DNA from: Istiophorus platypterus
Taxonomy: Eukaryota; Chordata; Actinopteri; Istiophoriformes; Istiophoridae
DNA: 64,000 nt
Assembly (NCBI GenBank): GCA_016859345.1
Contig: CM029120.1
Location: 25,677,116 to 25,741,115, forward strand
Direction: 5' to 3'
The number at the start of each line of letters is the position of its first letter. Position 1 is the first letter of the stretch. Both the position numbers and the translations under genes were made by a program. The notes under the pieces are model-generated. The model worked only from the letters and a program-made list of their open reading frames with translations, searched no databases and was not told the origin of the DNA. Shown one piece after another: positions 1-12,924 of this stretch.

Positions 1-889
1 GAGGACTTGTATCAATATGTGTTTCATGCCTGCATTTTAAGATTTGAGTCATGAGTCTCAGAAGGTGTAGGATTTTCAGTCAAATTTACTTCATGCAGTA
101 TCTTTGCCTTGTGTCTTTCCCACCACAACTTCAACTTTCGCACGTTCCCCTGGGGTGGCTTTTGGCTTCTCTCTCCGACTCATTTGGCTTTGTCCTGTGG
201 AATGTCCTTGTCTATTACCAACCTTATCCTGTAATTTTCTGATGGTTAAAGTGCCATCTGGAATGATGAGTTAAATTAGTGAGGAGCACAGTAAATGTTT
301 CATTCCACACCTCCACCTGTAATGTCAATCCTGTCTGAATGGGGTTTTATTTATATTAAGTGTTTTCTTTCTTTGCCATTAAAATTCTTTGCTGTTGCAG
401 TTACTTTGTGTAGCCATGGGCATCAATTAAGTTTTATCCCATCTAAAATTATTTGTTGTTTGGGGTCCTAGTTAGTTTGAGCTGAGCTAAAACAGCAGGA
501 CATGATTACAGCCGAGCTGAGAACACACAACACAGTGAGGCCAGAGCTCATTCTCTCCCTCTCTCTCTCTCTTTCTCTCTCTCCATGTCTCTTTCCCTCC
601 TACTGATTATTTCTTTTGTTTTCCTCCTTAAATGCATGTAATGCTCTTCATCTTGTGACAATATGCTTGATGCATTTTAGCACTTTTGTTTGGGTCAGAG
701 CCAGTGAACTATAAAGGAATATGTAATTTTATTATGATATGAAACCCCAGAGGGTGGTTGTTCATATAAACCAACATACTGTTGACTCATACTGGAACTA
801 TTTGTGGTTGGAGCTGTTTTTGATTTGGACAAATTTAGGACTATGTGCAGGTGCGCTGCATGCATACCCATGTACAAACACACTCACAA

Positions 890-894
<5 letters not shown>
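1..894. other. Non-coding DNA with a CT microsatellite
   Basis: No coding region is recognised. A pyrimidine tract dominated by CT dinucleotides lies at about 551-584. Open frames here are short and lack splice-site or codon support. Confidence 0.6.
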
Positions 895-982
<88 letters not shown>

Positions 983-987
983 CACAC
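895..987. repeat. (CA)n microsatellite, about 93 bp
   Basis: A nearly pure CA array, interrupted once by CAAACA near 965-970 and preceded by a CGCGCA start. It is the longest dinucleotide array in the window. The apparent His-Thr and Val-Cys open frames through it are artefacts of the repeat. Arrays of this length are usually polymorphic. Confidence 0.97.
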
Positions 988-1339
988 TGCTACCATTGGC
1001 TCCAGGTTTAGGCCTCTATGACTTCAGCATTCCTGTCCTAACTGCTGCTTTTGGAGAGCAGATTTGTTTCAAAACAATTTCACATTGTTGTCTGTGTTAT
1101 AGTGTGCAGGTCTGTCTCAAGAGTTTGTATCAATGTGGTCCACAGCAACATATTTGTAAGCTATTGACAAGATCGCTTTGAATTGACTGTTTTTGTTGAT
1201 GATTAATGCAGTATGTATGCATTCATAACAATGCTCATTACTGCAAGACTGCAAAAAACCTACTGCCCCCATGATCCTACGCCATAACAACTGCTTCAAT
1301 TATAATAACAATCATGATAATAATTATCATTATGATTGT

Positions 1340-1383
1340 TATTATTATTATTAGTAGTAGTAGTAGTAGTTGTAGTTGTAGTT
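1340..1383. repeat. ATT/AGT triplet repeat
   Basis: A run of ATT units passes into AGT units and then TGT AGT units. The flank at 1300-1340 is rich in ATAAT/ATTAT and close to palindromic. It is a simple repeat with no element attached that I can recognise. Confidence 0.9.
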
Positions 1384-2600
1384 CTTAAGAGGAGATGTCA
1401 TTCTGTCAATGAATGTTACAGAGTTGGAATGATAAGTATAGTTTGGTTTAAATAGGAAAATGTATATGAAAGCAATAATAACATTAGACAGAGTAGGGTT
1501 ATTAGTAAGGTCTAGTTTGTTTTTAAGAAAAAAAGATTAAATTTGTTAATAAGACCACTGCTGGTATAACATGCCTTCCATTTAAACATAAGAAAGGTAT
1601 TTTATCTTTTTTATATTCTGTTGTTACCCTCCACCTGAAAAGTATCCCTGGGGGAGAGATGCATCTTTTTTTATTATTATTTATTAAGTCAGATTTCTCA
1701 ATTTTCAAAAGTAGATATTTTCAGGAATTTGATTGATAATTTCAAAATATGGAAGATTTTATCCCCACTATTTATTCTATCCCCCAGATAGTTGCAATTG
1801 AGAACTGCATTAAAAAACATGAAACTCTTCTAGAATTTCAAGAGAATAACCTTGAATTTGATAATCTGATATCAGTGTCACTGTGTGGTTGGTTATATTA
1901 TAGTTCTTTTGGACTACTGTGGATAGAGTTTAGTGTTGATTATAAAATGCCCCAACCTCAGGAAGTGTTTGGTCACAATTAAAAAGACCAAAAGGTTGGT
2001 GGAACGAATCGAGCCAGATATCTTTTAAGGTCACATTTGGGACACACAGCTATGTTAAAATCCAGTGAGATTACACAATGCAAGAGAAGTAAGAAAAACA
2101 ATACAAGGAGTTCTGTAGGTGAGTCAACATAAATTTGAATGATAGTAGTTGAATGATAGTAGATAAACCAATATTCATATGCTCAGACATACAGAGTGCT
2201 GAACATTTGCTTTTAAAGCAGTATGAGATTACTTATAAGCACAAACAGTATTCTTTTGAAAAAAGGCTTGGGCTGTATAGATGAAGATACTAGAGAGAAC
2301 AAGGAGGGGTTAAAAGCAAAGAATCGAAAATGTTTGGAGTGGGATAACTAATTTGGGCCAAAAAAATGTAAAAAAAAGATTCCTGTGCAGGTCTGGTCTT
2401 AAGAAATTTCTTAAATTTAGTTATTCTACTAAATGAATGGAAAGGCAACTTCTATGGTCTCTTCTCAAGTCCAAATGACAACTTTGACAATGAATATTAT
2501 GAAATTTTAGGCAGTTTAAAGAGGGAACGTGAAGAGAAATTAAGTGAATTCATAAATAGAGATTCTTTGTAACGAAGAGATTTAAAAAGCAATTTAGACC
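1384..2600. other. AT-rich stretch, possible 5' part of an old LINE
   Basis: An open frame at 1749-1982 (plus) and the AT-rich DNA after it precede the LINE remnant that starts near 2600, so they could be its decayed 5' part. I see no endonuclease or reverse-transcriptase motif that proves this. A short imperfect duplication (GAATGATAGTAGTT) occurs near 2140-2160. Confidence 0.35.
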
Positions 2601-4170
2601 ACAAGGTAAAAAAAAACAACCTTTTAGTGTTGCTGAAAATGTATTTTTGTCATAGTATTATGCCCTCTATCAATAGATGACCCACTTATCAGGGCATTAG
2701 CATCCTGAGCATAGTATATAAATGTAGTCGTCCAACTTAGACAGTAGATAAGTACAGTTTTTTAACAAACATTTTTCCAAAGGGAAGAACCTGTATAGAG
2801 TATATGCATACAGTATCCACAATGATTAGAAAAAAACTGAAGACAATACACCCATGTTTTCCTGTTTTATTGAATTCCAATTGTTGTTTGCTTTTGTTGA
2901 TCGCAATCTACTAAAGTATAAGCTTTACTGAATGGGGGTTAATGACAAATTCTAACAAGTTGTTGATTCTTTAAATGGGAAAAAATAGTTTACCAATAAG
3001 CTGACTACCTTGATTGCACTGAATAAAATTACATGAAGATATGAGAAAATCCAAATGTATCTTTTAGAATTTGATATACTTAATCAGAAGTTGTTATTGA
3101 AAAGGTTGAAATGCTATGGCTTTGAAGCATCTACTAACCTACGACCAGTGGGTTGCGGGGTGCCTCAATTGAGTTGTTTAGAACCACTTTTTTTTTCCAT
3201 TTTCAAAAATCATTTCCCTTCAATTCTGAATTATGCCATTACTGCAATGCATGCATAAGATTCTACAATGTATGCAACAGTGCACACATCTGGTGAACTT
3301 GATATGGCTTTAAATGATAAATTAAAGTTATAAAGAAATTAAAAATTGGACAAAGTTAAAGGTAGCAAAGAATAAAGCAGCACACATTTCACTTCACCAC
3401 CCATATCAAACAAGAGTAAGTACAATGAATAACTGTTTGACATGGTTAAGTAGACCAAGTACAATATTCTCTACTATTCTTTAGTAGAAATGTCATCATA
3501 ACAAAAACTCCACAAATACTTCATATTTACCTAATTTTCTCAGAAAAAAAATTATTATTCTACAGGCATCAGTAGAACTAGTTTAATACAGTGGACAGTT
3601 AATCATAAGGCAGTGGTGGCATGTAATTCATTACCTAGGTTCTTGACATCAGAATACTTACTAACTTACTTGTATTACTATAAAACATGTTTTGAAACAA
3701 AAGTTGAGATTGTATTTGATAACACAAGAAATACTATATGAGTTCTTGTTTATATTATTTACTTGTTTGTTGTGCTGTTCTTGAAGTTTTGCTATGAATG
3801 TAGGGAGTTATCCATCTAGTTTCTGTCTGTATTCTTTATTTCCCTCTTATGAAAGCATTTTTTTGTTTTTGTTCTTGTTGTTATTATATTCATTTTATTA
3901 AAAATAGATAATTAAATAAAATTTGTATAATTCTGATTATACAAATTGTTTGTGTACTTGAAGGTTTTGTGTTTATGTTGGTTGTTATGTGTTTGTAGTG
4001 CTTGTGTTATGTATTGTGCATCTTATTGTATGGATGAACGATATGGATGTGTGTTGATGTGTCTTCTGTCATTGAAGTATTATTTAAAAACCTTATCAGG
4101 ACCCCTGGAAGAGAAGTCACTGTTACAGAACAGTTGCTAAAGGGGATCTAAACTAAAATAAATAAACCCT
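2600..4170 (+). mobile_element. Degenerate non-LTR retrotransposon (LINE), plus strand
   Basis: The frame at 3055-3258 reads like a reverse-transcriptase palm segment. A 'FD-LN--LLL--L--YGF' block is followed by 'RPV-CGVPQ-SCL-PL-FSIF', the motif before the catalytic strand in L2/CR1-type LINEs. The next block reads NYAITAMHA where a YADD-type motif is expected, so the catalytic aspartates are lost. After 3258 the frame is broken, but fragments of the downstream thumb region continue to about 3420. The 3' end at 4096-4170 has the fish LINE tail pattern: GGACCCCTGGAAGAGAAG, then a GCTAAAGGGGATC block and AATAAA repeats. The 5' boundary is unclear. The divergence and many stops mark an old, inactive copy. 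Confidence 0.7.
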
Positions 4171-4850
4171 TCATTTTCCCTCAATTAATTGAATAAATCA
4201 TTCACAACATTTTTGTATCACCAACATTATTTGCTATAATTATTAATGATCTGTCAAAATATGTAAAACAGCTGAGGTAATCAGCCGAATACCTGTAAAT
4301 ATCCTTCCTTATGTCAATTATATTATTTTGATGTACTTATTATGCACTTTGAAATCCAAATGTAGTTTCTTCATATCTTCAGTTAAGAACTCTTTTTAAC
4401 TCTGTTAATGTTGTCTTCTCTCTCAAAGACTTCCAGCATCAGAAACTAAAAATATAAAACGCTAGCAGCAAAGGCTAACAAGTCTACTCAACTTGGAGTA
4501 ACCTTTTGGTGCACTTCAGCTACTTGCGTACTCCACATGTGAGAAATAACCCTGTAAACCAAGAAATCAAATCCGGTTTAAACAACTTGTTGAACAGCCT
4601 GCATAGATTTCTCAGTTTTTTTATGCATTATTTATGCATTATCTAATTATGATGTTAGTGGCAGATTTTAGGATTTAGGATTTTGAATTTAGGCCTCTGG
4701 AAACACTGAAACACATCTCATGGGGCATTAGGAGAGATACCTGTTCAACAGGGTATTAAATAATTCAACTCTTTGTATCTGCCCCTCTGAATGACCTCAT
4801 ACCTGGACACTCTGTCATTTTGAAATTACTTACCTTGAGTGTCTGGTGCT
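4171..4850. other. Intergenic or intronic DNA, nothing recognised
   Basis: AT-rich sequence without long frames, simple repeats or recognised transposon motifs. Confidence 0.5.
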
Positions 4851-5205
4851 GGTTTTACTTCCTACCCTTCTGTGCTTCTTGCCTCTCAATCAACGTCCCA
4901 AATTAGTTTAATCAGTTCCCAATTACCCTTGTCTATATTGTGTATTTAGTCTTCGTGTTCCCCTTTAACTTTTTGACAGTTTGCTTGTGTAAGACCCCTT
5001 GTTTTCCTCATGTCCTGCATCCTGTGTTAATTCCTGAGTTTTCCTGTGCTGCTGCTGCTACTTGTCTGCCATCTTGTCATCTCATCTGTTACTAAGCCTC
5101 TTACTTCTTCATTACAAGCTACTTCACTACTTCAGCCTGCCCATACGCCTGCATTTTGGTCACCTTTACCTGTGATACATCAACTGTGACACTACAATTA
5201 AATGT
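4851..5205 (+). repeat. Pyrimidine-rich retroelement-like repeat (possible LTR fragment)
   Basis: A pyrimidine-rich plus strand with the layout of dispersed fish LTR-type repeats. A TTGTGTATTTAGTC block, where such repeats carry a TATA-like promoter, is followed by CT-rich DNA. The end is a CCTGCATTTTGGTC segment running into TGTGACAC. Similar layouts occur at 9640-10080, 21030-21260 and, inverted, 19925-20530. No gag or pol is attached. The call rests on pattern resemblance only. Confidence 0.35.
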
Positions 5206-5289
5206 ATCAACAATTTTACTTTACCTTTATTATTTACTAACATAATTCTTTCACAACATTTAAACCAGTAACTGGTATAAGAAAATGAT

Positions 5290-5400
5290 CTGGACTTCTC
5301 TATTTGAAAAGTGCCCTGAGAGAACCTATGTTATGATATGGTACTACAGTATATAAATAAAATTTAATTCAAATTAATTGAATTGAATTGGTTTTAATAT
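5290..5400 (-). repeat. Short interspersed repeat fragment (CAATTCAATTTTATT family), minus strand
   Basis: Read on the minus strand it opens with a CAATTCAATT-type block and a TTTATTTATATA segment. It continues into AGGTT-TCTC-GGGCAC-TTTC-AAATAG-G-AG, the same order as the copies at 53155-53420 (plus), 27090-27230 (plus) and 57003-57100 (minus). Only the 5' part of the unit is present. Confidence 0.6.
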
Positions 5401-8400
5401 TGCTGCTGATCAGTGTAAGTAATTACACTACTATGTGCAAAATAATGCTACTATTCTCTGATTGTTAGCATAAAAGCCACCAACTCTCTTTAATATTCCC
5501 TTTTTCTATATTTCCCCAAAAGATTTCTGAGAATGATGGCTACATTCGAAGAGAGAATCTATAAACTCAGAATCTGTACAATATTTTACCAGTCTGTTGG
5601 GTGAAGAGCATCAGATGTAAAATATTGTTATCTTATAACGCTGCATAGGAAGATTTAAATAATTAGTCATCTTACAAGATTGTGCAGTCCATGTGCAAAT
5701 GTGCACTACACCTATTTCAAACTGGAGATTGCATATGATGTGCAAGTCTGATTTACTCCATATGATTTATCAAAGACATGATTTTAGCCCTAATCTTCCA
5801 TTTGCTGACAGTTTTTGAATATCACAGAGAACAGCCCTAGATTACAGGCAAATCAGTGTTCACTCTGCAAAATGGTTGTTGAACACCATTCGTGAACTGT
5901 TCAAAGATGTGACCTGAGAGTCTTACCAATGCATCACAGATGCCTGATAGATAGCAGGCTAAATTCCTGGACCTCTAATGGAGTCCAAATCCAGTAGAGA
6001 AGGGTACTGAAAAGTCACTGACCAGTCATTTACTGTGCAAACCACTACAATGTCAAGATTCCTGATTACAAGACAACAGGTTGTATAGTGTAAATAGTAA
6101 GGAAATCTGATGAGTATGAAAATCATATAGTGTTTCCATTGCATAACTCAATTGCCCAAGGGATTGTTCAAACTAAATGAAAAATAGGTAATTTGATGTC
6201 AAAAGTTCATAGGAATTAAAGGTTGTGATAAGGAACAGCCATAAATGAATCAATGGGAAATTAAAGAAATATTTTGCAGCACCAGCATCGGACAAGTGAT
6301 TGAGTAAAACACAGTTTAACTCAGTAACTGTCTTCTTTCTTTCTTTCAGATTTCGGAGGAATCTAATGGTTTGCTTGGGCAATTGCAAAAAATAGGGAAG
6401 ACATATTTACATATTTCATATATTCGGCGAATGTGACCCCCAGCCCCACAGCACTTGCACGCCTGGTTGCAACTTGGGTAAGCTGCTACCAAATATTAGC
6501 AGCTATTGCAAGAAAATATTAATAGTCACATTTGTGCTTAAAATCATCAGAAGTAACAACCATCATCTAACTCTGGTGGAGGGATGGGTTTTTAGTTTTG
6601 TGCATTACTTCTTGTGTTCTTATTACGAGATGCAACATATATCTGCATATAAAGGCAGCAAAAACCTGAAACCTGTAACTGTACAACACACACATACATA
6701 CATAGACACACATCCCACGGTACAATAACCTAACATAAAAAGCTCTAAAATCCTTTTCAGTAATCCCTTGATTGTAGATGATCAAAGGAATTATGAAGGC
6801 ATTGCGTGAAAGTATTTTTGCACGGATGCAGAATTAAAGTGTTTGGCTGGAGCATGGACCATAAATCAAAGTGCCAAGATGCACAGTGTCTTGTTACTAG
6901 AGCAAAACATGATATCAGTGATATTTCATATTTGACCAGAAGATGGTCTTCACTCTTAAATTGTCCATATTCATTCAATGCTGGAGGCTCACCCTCCCTT
7001 GCAATGCCCAGCATGGAAGCAGGCAGTATCACTTACCAAACGGAAGATCTGGCTTTGATGGAGAATGTGTACCACCTGTGTATCACAACCATATTTCCAG
7101 TGCAGTAATTAGATCCCAATGGAGAGATGAATGCCGCAGGCAGGCCTTGTGTCAGGACATATAACATACTCAAGCCATACTGGACACTAATTACAGCAAG
7201 TGAGGATGTTCGCTACCTGTGTGTTTTGGAGCTTGTGTCCATGTCTTTAGCTGTGCTTGTGTGCTTGTAGAGCTCTGAAAATGACTCAGCTAAACATAAG
7301 CTTTATGTTATTTAGAGAGCAGCATTTGCTGGCAGTGAGGCATGAGTTGTGACTCGAACATGTTATGACCATTTCAGTGTTGTGTCCTCCAGCAATAGTT
7401 TCAAAAAATTTTGGAAATTAAAGTTAAACTGATGTAAATCTCAGACGTTACCTATGTCAATGCATACAGCATCATTACAACCTTTTTATCTTTTGTATGA
7501 AAGTTTATGTACAGTATACAGTACACATTCTGCAGCGTTAGCTGCACCCTACACATCTTGATGGATTACTTAATAAACTATTGTTTGCTCTAAAACAGTC
7601 CAGCTGACATTTTGGCCTGACCCAAACAAGATGTTTTAACAACGTGTACTGCAAGTTCTTTTAATTGCATCCCCATTCCTCTAACTTTCATCTTTTCCTT
7701 ACCTATTAGTCCCTCTGAAAGGAGATGCAAAAGAAATGCAAGGAGAGAGGAATCAAGGAGACAATAAGGAGAGAAATGTGATTTCCTTTCCACTGAATGG
7801 TCCATTTCTAATAGAAGTAATGTGTTTTTTTTAAATAATTATTTGAAGATTGTTTTTAGTATTCATTAATCCACGTTATGGATAGAATATTTTATAATGT
7901 TTTGTAGTAATTATTTATTAGCTGAAAGTTTTTAGATAAAGTGTAAATTATGTAAACACATCACAGACCAAAATATATTTCTATCCTCCGCTCAGGGATT
8001 TTCAGACTTATGTGTGAATCAAAGGATGGCAATTAATCAAGATGTGTTTACTGCTTAAATACAATAGATACTCCTCCTCTCCCTGACTATAATTATTTTA
8101 CAGATCATGATCTGGAAATGGCATATCACAGAGAGATGATGAATGAGGAAAGCTGTTTATGGTTATCTTGTCAATCACATCTCCAGATCTACGATTTTTT
8201 TAACTCAATAGTGAATCTGAAAACACATAAAATCTAAAACTTTGGAGTTTTGACTAGGTTTTTTTATAAAAACTGCCAGTATTAAGAGATTTCCAAAAAA
8301 ATGTCATGTTGGTCTGTAGACTTCCACAAAGGCTGGTCTCATACATCAATGTTGATGTGTCATTCATGTATCCCTCCTCATTCCTCGGAGAAGAAATAAG

Positions 8401-9639
8401 AGCATTGAATCAGCCTTGATGATGGCTGACACAAACTATTTGTACGTCAACCAAGGAGCAAGGAATGATCAGATGAGATAATTGGGATGTACACACCGTT
8501 TAATTTTTTAAGATAGAGTTGACAGAGAAATTAATTATATTTTATTAAGACATAGAAGGATGATCGAAATGATAAATAGTTGCTTAAGGACAACTTAATA
8601 AGTAGATGTCCTCTTAATTCTATCTGATGCACTTAGGTCCAGTTTCCACTGGGGTACTTCAGTAACTCCTGGCTAGTTGACAGTTGTCATTGGAGCTCTG
8701 TAAGGACTTTGAATCAAGAACAGGAATTGGTAGAAATTTTACAGAACATACATACTAACTTAAAACCAAAGTCTGAGAACAAACTCATACAGCATCATTA
8801 TTGCTTCAACTTTGCTGTCCTCATGTTTGTTGCATTTCAGAACCTAAGTGGATGCAACTGTGCATATCTCACGTCTAGTCTGGTAACACAGGTGTGTTGT
8901 CAAGAGGCCTGAACTGACGTTCCACTCAAGCTTTATATCAGTGAGACGGAATTTAAAAATCTGTGGAATTAATCTAACTCAGATAAATCCCACGTAATTA
9001 TCTATATAGTTGGTTAATAATAAGTATTCCACGAAATAAGCAAATAATTTTACTAAAATGTTAACAAATGAAGTAGGTTCTGACTCCTTCCCATTTTAAA
9101 AAGTGCTCTCAGAATTTTGGATCTCATTGTATGATGGCAGTAGCCTCCAGAGTAAATATAAATAGATAACAAGGATTTGGCAGGGTCTACCCAGACATAT
9201 AGATGATGACACTTACAGTGGCTAGTAAACCAAATGAACCTTTCGGAGTGACCTGGTTTTCTGCATTAATTACAAATACCAAGCTCTGCTACCACCACCC
9301 TGACTGATCATAATTTGTGCTTTGTCAGTCTGTGCTTAGAGCCATTCTAAGATATATTATGCTTGTGACTTGTTACCCCTTGCCTAGCCTGTCCTCCTCT
9401 TCCTGCAGTCCCATCTACTCTGCTCCATCCTTTCATCTAGTCAATCCCTCTCCTCTGCCCTGGATCTGCTCAGTTCAACTTCCCACTCTGGGCACGCTGC
9501 TTGGTTTAGCCCGTCGTTCCCCCTGCTCAGGATTAACTGCCACTACCCATATATATATTAGTGACTGCCAAATCCCCTAAGCCTTTCGCTGTTTTTTTTT
9601 TTTTTTACCTCTTTGATTTTTCTGTCTTGTTCCTTTGGA
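5401..9639. other. Long AT-rich stretch without a recognised gene
   Basis: I see no gene or transposon I can name. Overlapping open frames on both strands at 6757-7164 have no splice support, and their peptides match nothing I recognise. CT- and poly-T-rich DNA begins near 9330. Confidence 0.5.
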
Positions 9640-10080
9640 ATCAGCTGGGCACCCCACGTAGCCACAGCCCTTACTGTCATGTCTCATCCAGCATCTTAGG
9701 GATTCTTGTTTTCTTTTTTTCACATTTTGTTGCTTTACTTCTTGTTGTAGTTTGTGTCACTCACCTGTCCTCTCATTTCTGTGTCTCCAGGTTCTGTGAT
9801 TGTCTCCTCTAAAATTTTCCTATTATTCCTGTTTCCCTTGTGTATAAGTCAGTTTGCTCCAAGCTGTCTGTGCCATTTCATCTTCATCCCTAGTGTCCAG
9901 AGTTCTAGCATTTCTAGTATTTAGTGTTCCCTGTTCTCCTGATATCTGCTTGTGCTTTTGATCTTGCATCTCCCTTTCCTTTTTTGGATTGTTGGCTTGA
10001 ATTCCTGTGTATTGCACCCTTGTTTCTGTGTATGCACCCTTGTTTGAGACTGAACTGTCTCAAGAATTATGCACTTGAGA
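9640..10080 (+). repeat. Pyrimidine-rich retroelement-like repeat (possible solo LTR)
   Basis: The segment contains a CACCTGTCCTCTCATTTCTG block, then TTGTGTATAAGTCAG and further CT-rich DNA. This is the order found in fish LTR-like promoter repeats. The borders are approximate and I could not see a target duplication. Confidence 0.35.
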
Positions 10081-10221
10081 TCTCAACCCTCTGCAGCACT
10101 TTTGAGACTCTTCTCCATCTATAGCCAGTTGTCTGAGTGAACTCAACATACAAACTCTTTGAGATGACTTTATGTATATCAATTTGTAATCCCAAGTCTT
10201 CTGAGATTTTTTTTGTGAGCT

Positions 10222-10234
10222 ATGGTTCACACCA
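10222..10234 (+). repeat. Target-site duplication, left copy (13 bp)
   Basis: ATGGTTCACACCA is repeated perfectly at 10396-10408 and brackets the truncated LINE copy between them. Confidence 0.9.
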
Positions 10235-10395
10235 AAGGAAGACCAAAGAGGAGGTTTATGGATGTAGTGAAAGAGGACATGAAGGTAGTTGGTGTGAGTG
10301 AAGAGGACGCAGAAGACAGGGTTAGATGGAGGACACTGATTCGCTGTGGCGACCCCTAAAGGGAAAAGCCGAAAGAAAAAAAAAAAAAAAAAAAA
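10235..10395 (+). mobile_element. 5'-truncated RTE-clade LINE (3' end only), recent insertion
   Basis: About 160 bp carry only the 3' end of the same LINE family as the near-complete copy at 41424-44553. The frame encodes the C-terminal RPKRRFMDVV-type tail and stops in the GGCGACCCCTAAAGGG block. The 3' non-coding end GGAAAAGCCGAAAG and a run of about 20 A follow. Aligned by eye with the other copy, about 142 bases differ at three positions, so the two are roughly 98% identical. It is flanked by a perfect 13-bp target duplication. Strong 5' truncation with a poly-A-like tail and a direct repeat is the mark of target-primed reverse transcription. The insertion is recent, because the duplication has not decayed. 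Confidence 0.93.
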
Positions 10396-10408
10396 ATGGT
10401 TCACACCA
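10396..10408 (+). repeat. Target-site duplication, right copy (13 bp)
   Basis: A perfect second copy of ATGGTTCACACCA directly after the A-rich tail of the truncated LINE. Confidence 0.9.
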
Positions 10409-10439
10409 GCAGACACTTCTTGTTATTATCTAATATTAT

Positions 10440-10770
10440 GGTGCCTGACCATTAGGGGCTTTTTAGCTGAGGAAGAGGATTAATATTCCACTCTACATTT
10501 TACAGGGAGCCAATACAGGGTCAGTATATCATTAGATACCTCAGTTCAGCTTCAGTTTTGTCTGAGTTTAATAGCAGAATGTTGCTGGTTATGCAGATCT
10601 TTATGTCTTAAAATGACCATCCTTCCCATTTCATATCAAAAAATTGATCAAATCTAATAGTGAGATTTGAAGAATTTATAGATGTTGTATCCCTATCTTA
10701 TTCTCTAGTGATAGGACTAGGATCAGTTAAATAGTGATGTGGCTTTATTTCCAGGATTTAACAGGTATGT
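10440..10770 (-). mobile_element. L2-like LINE fragment, minus strand
   Basis: The plus strand here shows blocks shared with the copies at 16960-18055 and 38100-40340. These are the CAGGGAGCCAATACAGGG block, the GTATATCATTAGAT block and TCTGAGTTTAATAGCAGAATGTTGCTGG. Read on the minus strand, the last block is the LINE region after the catalytic motif, with an 'N-LLLN-DKTE' pattern. Only the 3' part is present and no frame is open. Confidence 0.6.
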
Positions 10771-12924
10771 GTGGTGAACTGGCAAAGAAGGTGCATTATA
10801 TGCCACAAAACTCCTTGTCTTTAGCCGGTTTGCCCTGAGCAATACGGTTTTTACTAGATTTGATTGATGGACTGTGATGCTTTCTTAAAGGTCATCTGTG
10901 AATGACTAAAACCAGCAAAAAAACCAGGATCAGCAAGAAAAAATAAAACACAAATGAATTGGGCCTGAAGAAAGTACTGAAGTACGGAACCTATACACAC
11001 TTCTGGATGAGATCCTATATTTTATTGTGGATCTAGCCAGTGACAGTTATTAAGGAGCTCAACTAAGCTCTACATTTCTGAAACCACTGACACATGGGAC
11101 ATGACTTTACAGAAGCGATGATGTGCACACGATACCCTCTACTGTTGCTTGATAGCACTCCATACACCCCTTTTGCTGATTCTGTTCCACTTTTTGTCTT
11201 TGACATAGCAAAAAGCAGCAGCAATGGGAGAGGATTTTGAAGTCAGTGTTAGAGACAAAATGTGGGCGGAGGCGTTTCTGGACTCATTAGTTTTATGCAG
11301 TGATGCGTTGTTCCTCTGGAATGTGTTCAGCATGAATATGGCCCTCCTGGGCTGCTGCATAAACCAAGACTGTCTCCGTGCATACTTAGAGTCATCCGTC
11401 ATAACCTGAGAGCCTTCATAGGATCACACTGTTTGTAAGGCTACTACTACTTACTACTTATTGCACTGGCATTACAAGTGAATTTACACAAATTATTAAG
11501 TTTTTATAATTTTCATGTTTCTGGATGTCCAGTGCAGGCTGTGACCAGAGGAGTAAGTACTGAAAAACTCACATCCAGATACTGTAGCCAGAAAGGTGAA
11601 TGAATCCAAAGTGCTACACTTGTTTATTGAAAGCATTCATCAATTAGAAATATGAACATAATATATCTAAATGTACATAAAATTTTATTCTACTTTTTTA
11701 GATGGCCATAAATCTAAAAGATGTTTCATAAAAAAATTATTTCGTCAATAATACAAATTTTACCTGAACAAGGAAGGGCAAAATTGCCTACCTCCCCTGT
11801 GTGCAAGGGCAACCTCATCGAACTGCTGCAGCCTGCACAAGTGTGTGTCCACAATGCCAGTGTTGCTGCTGTGGTGCTGCTACTGTTAGCCATATCTCTG
11901 TACACTGAGTTTGCCTTTTGATAGTTACCATCAATAAAAATAATAAACCTTCACTGATTAGGTATCTGAAAAGTGAAGAGCTGGAACCAGAAACCAGGCA
12001 TGTACTTTTGTAAGAGAGCCCACATGAAAATTTTTGTTGTTCACCGAATGTTTAGTTAAGCTATTGACATAAAATAATAATAGCCTACACTGGTTTTCTG
12101 CAATGAGTATGTAGTACAGATGTAGCCTCCACCTTTATTGTTAATAATATACAATTGCCAAGATGGTAAAAGAACATTACAAGTTTTTCATGTTGGTGAT
12201 ATATTCAGATATAGCCTAGATACTGAAACTTTAATGAAAGAAATCAGTTTTTTGTAATGTTGCTAGTATGATGTCAATCCACTATCCACAGACCTTTACC
12301 TGTGAATTTTTTGCTAGGATCCACATACATCATGTATGAAAAAACCAGCGAGATGTAGCTCTTGCCTCATTGCAGCCTTGTGTGTTAAAATGGGTGCCAA
12401 AATGAAAACCAAGATGTTCTGCAACCAACATGCACAGGTGAGGGGAGCAACATGGCCTGGGTCTTACATAGACTATTATTTTAAATTTTAAATTTTGCCA
12501 AAAATCACAGATTATGTAGCATATAAATAGAATAGCACAAATAGAAGAAGTTATATGTTATATGTCATTGCATTCCCTTAAATATGAAAATGTAAAAAAA
12601 AAAAGGATGGATGTATATCAGCAATTAAAAATCACTTAGAGGAAAACAACCCAAAAAAAAGTAAGAGACAATCTCTGTGGTAATACAAGTCAGGAAACAT
12701 TGGCTACTCCCGAAGGTACTATAATAACCTGAGTTCATTTGTGAATTAGATAAAAAAAAGTTTATATCACATACTACTCTTTATTCCAGTGGGATCTGTG
12801 TGATACTACTAAATAGTATTTTGACTTGTGTCTGTGTTACATAAGAAATTTAATATTCTGGACCCTATTTTAATTGTGCTAGTTCAACAAGAAGCACCGA
12901 ATGGTTTTGGGTGCAATGACTGTA
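10771..12924. other. AT-rich DNA, no recognised gene
   Basis: No transposon or gene is identified. An ATG-started 61-codon frame at 11224-11409 (plus) lies opposite an 87-codon frame at 11139-11402 (minus). One is probably the shadow of the other, and neither peptide is recognised. A(n) tracts and degenerate AT DNA fill the rest. Confidence 0.45.

Noticed and set aside
739..1181. Long His-Thr-rich and Val-Cys-rich open frames
   Set aside because: They are translations of the CA microsatellite. No start, splice or codon signal supports them.
6757..7164. Overlapping plus and minus frames of 73-100 codons
   Set aside because: No motif, no codon bias and no splice sites in agreement with any of the frames.
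11139..11409. Opposing ATG-started frames of 61 and 87 codons as a possible small gene
   Set aside because: Neither peptide is recognised, one is likely the shadow of the other, and no splice or poly-A context is convincing.
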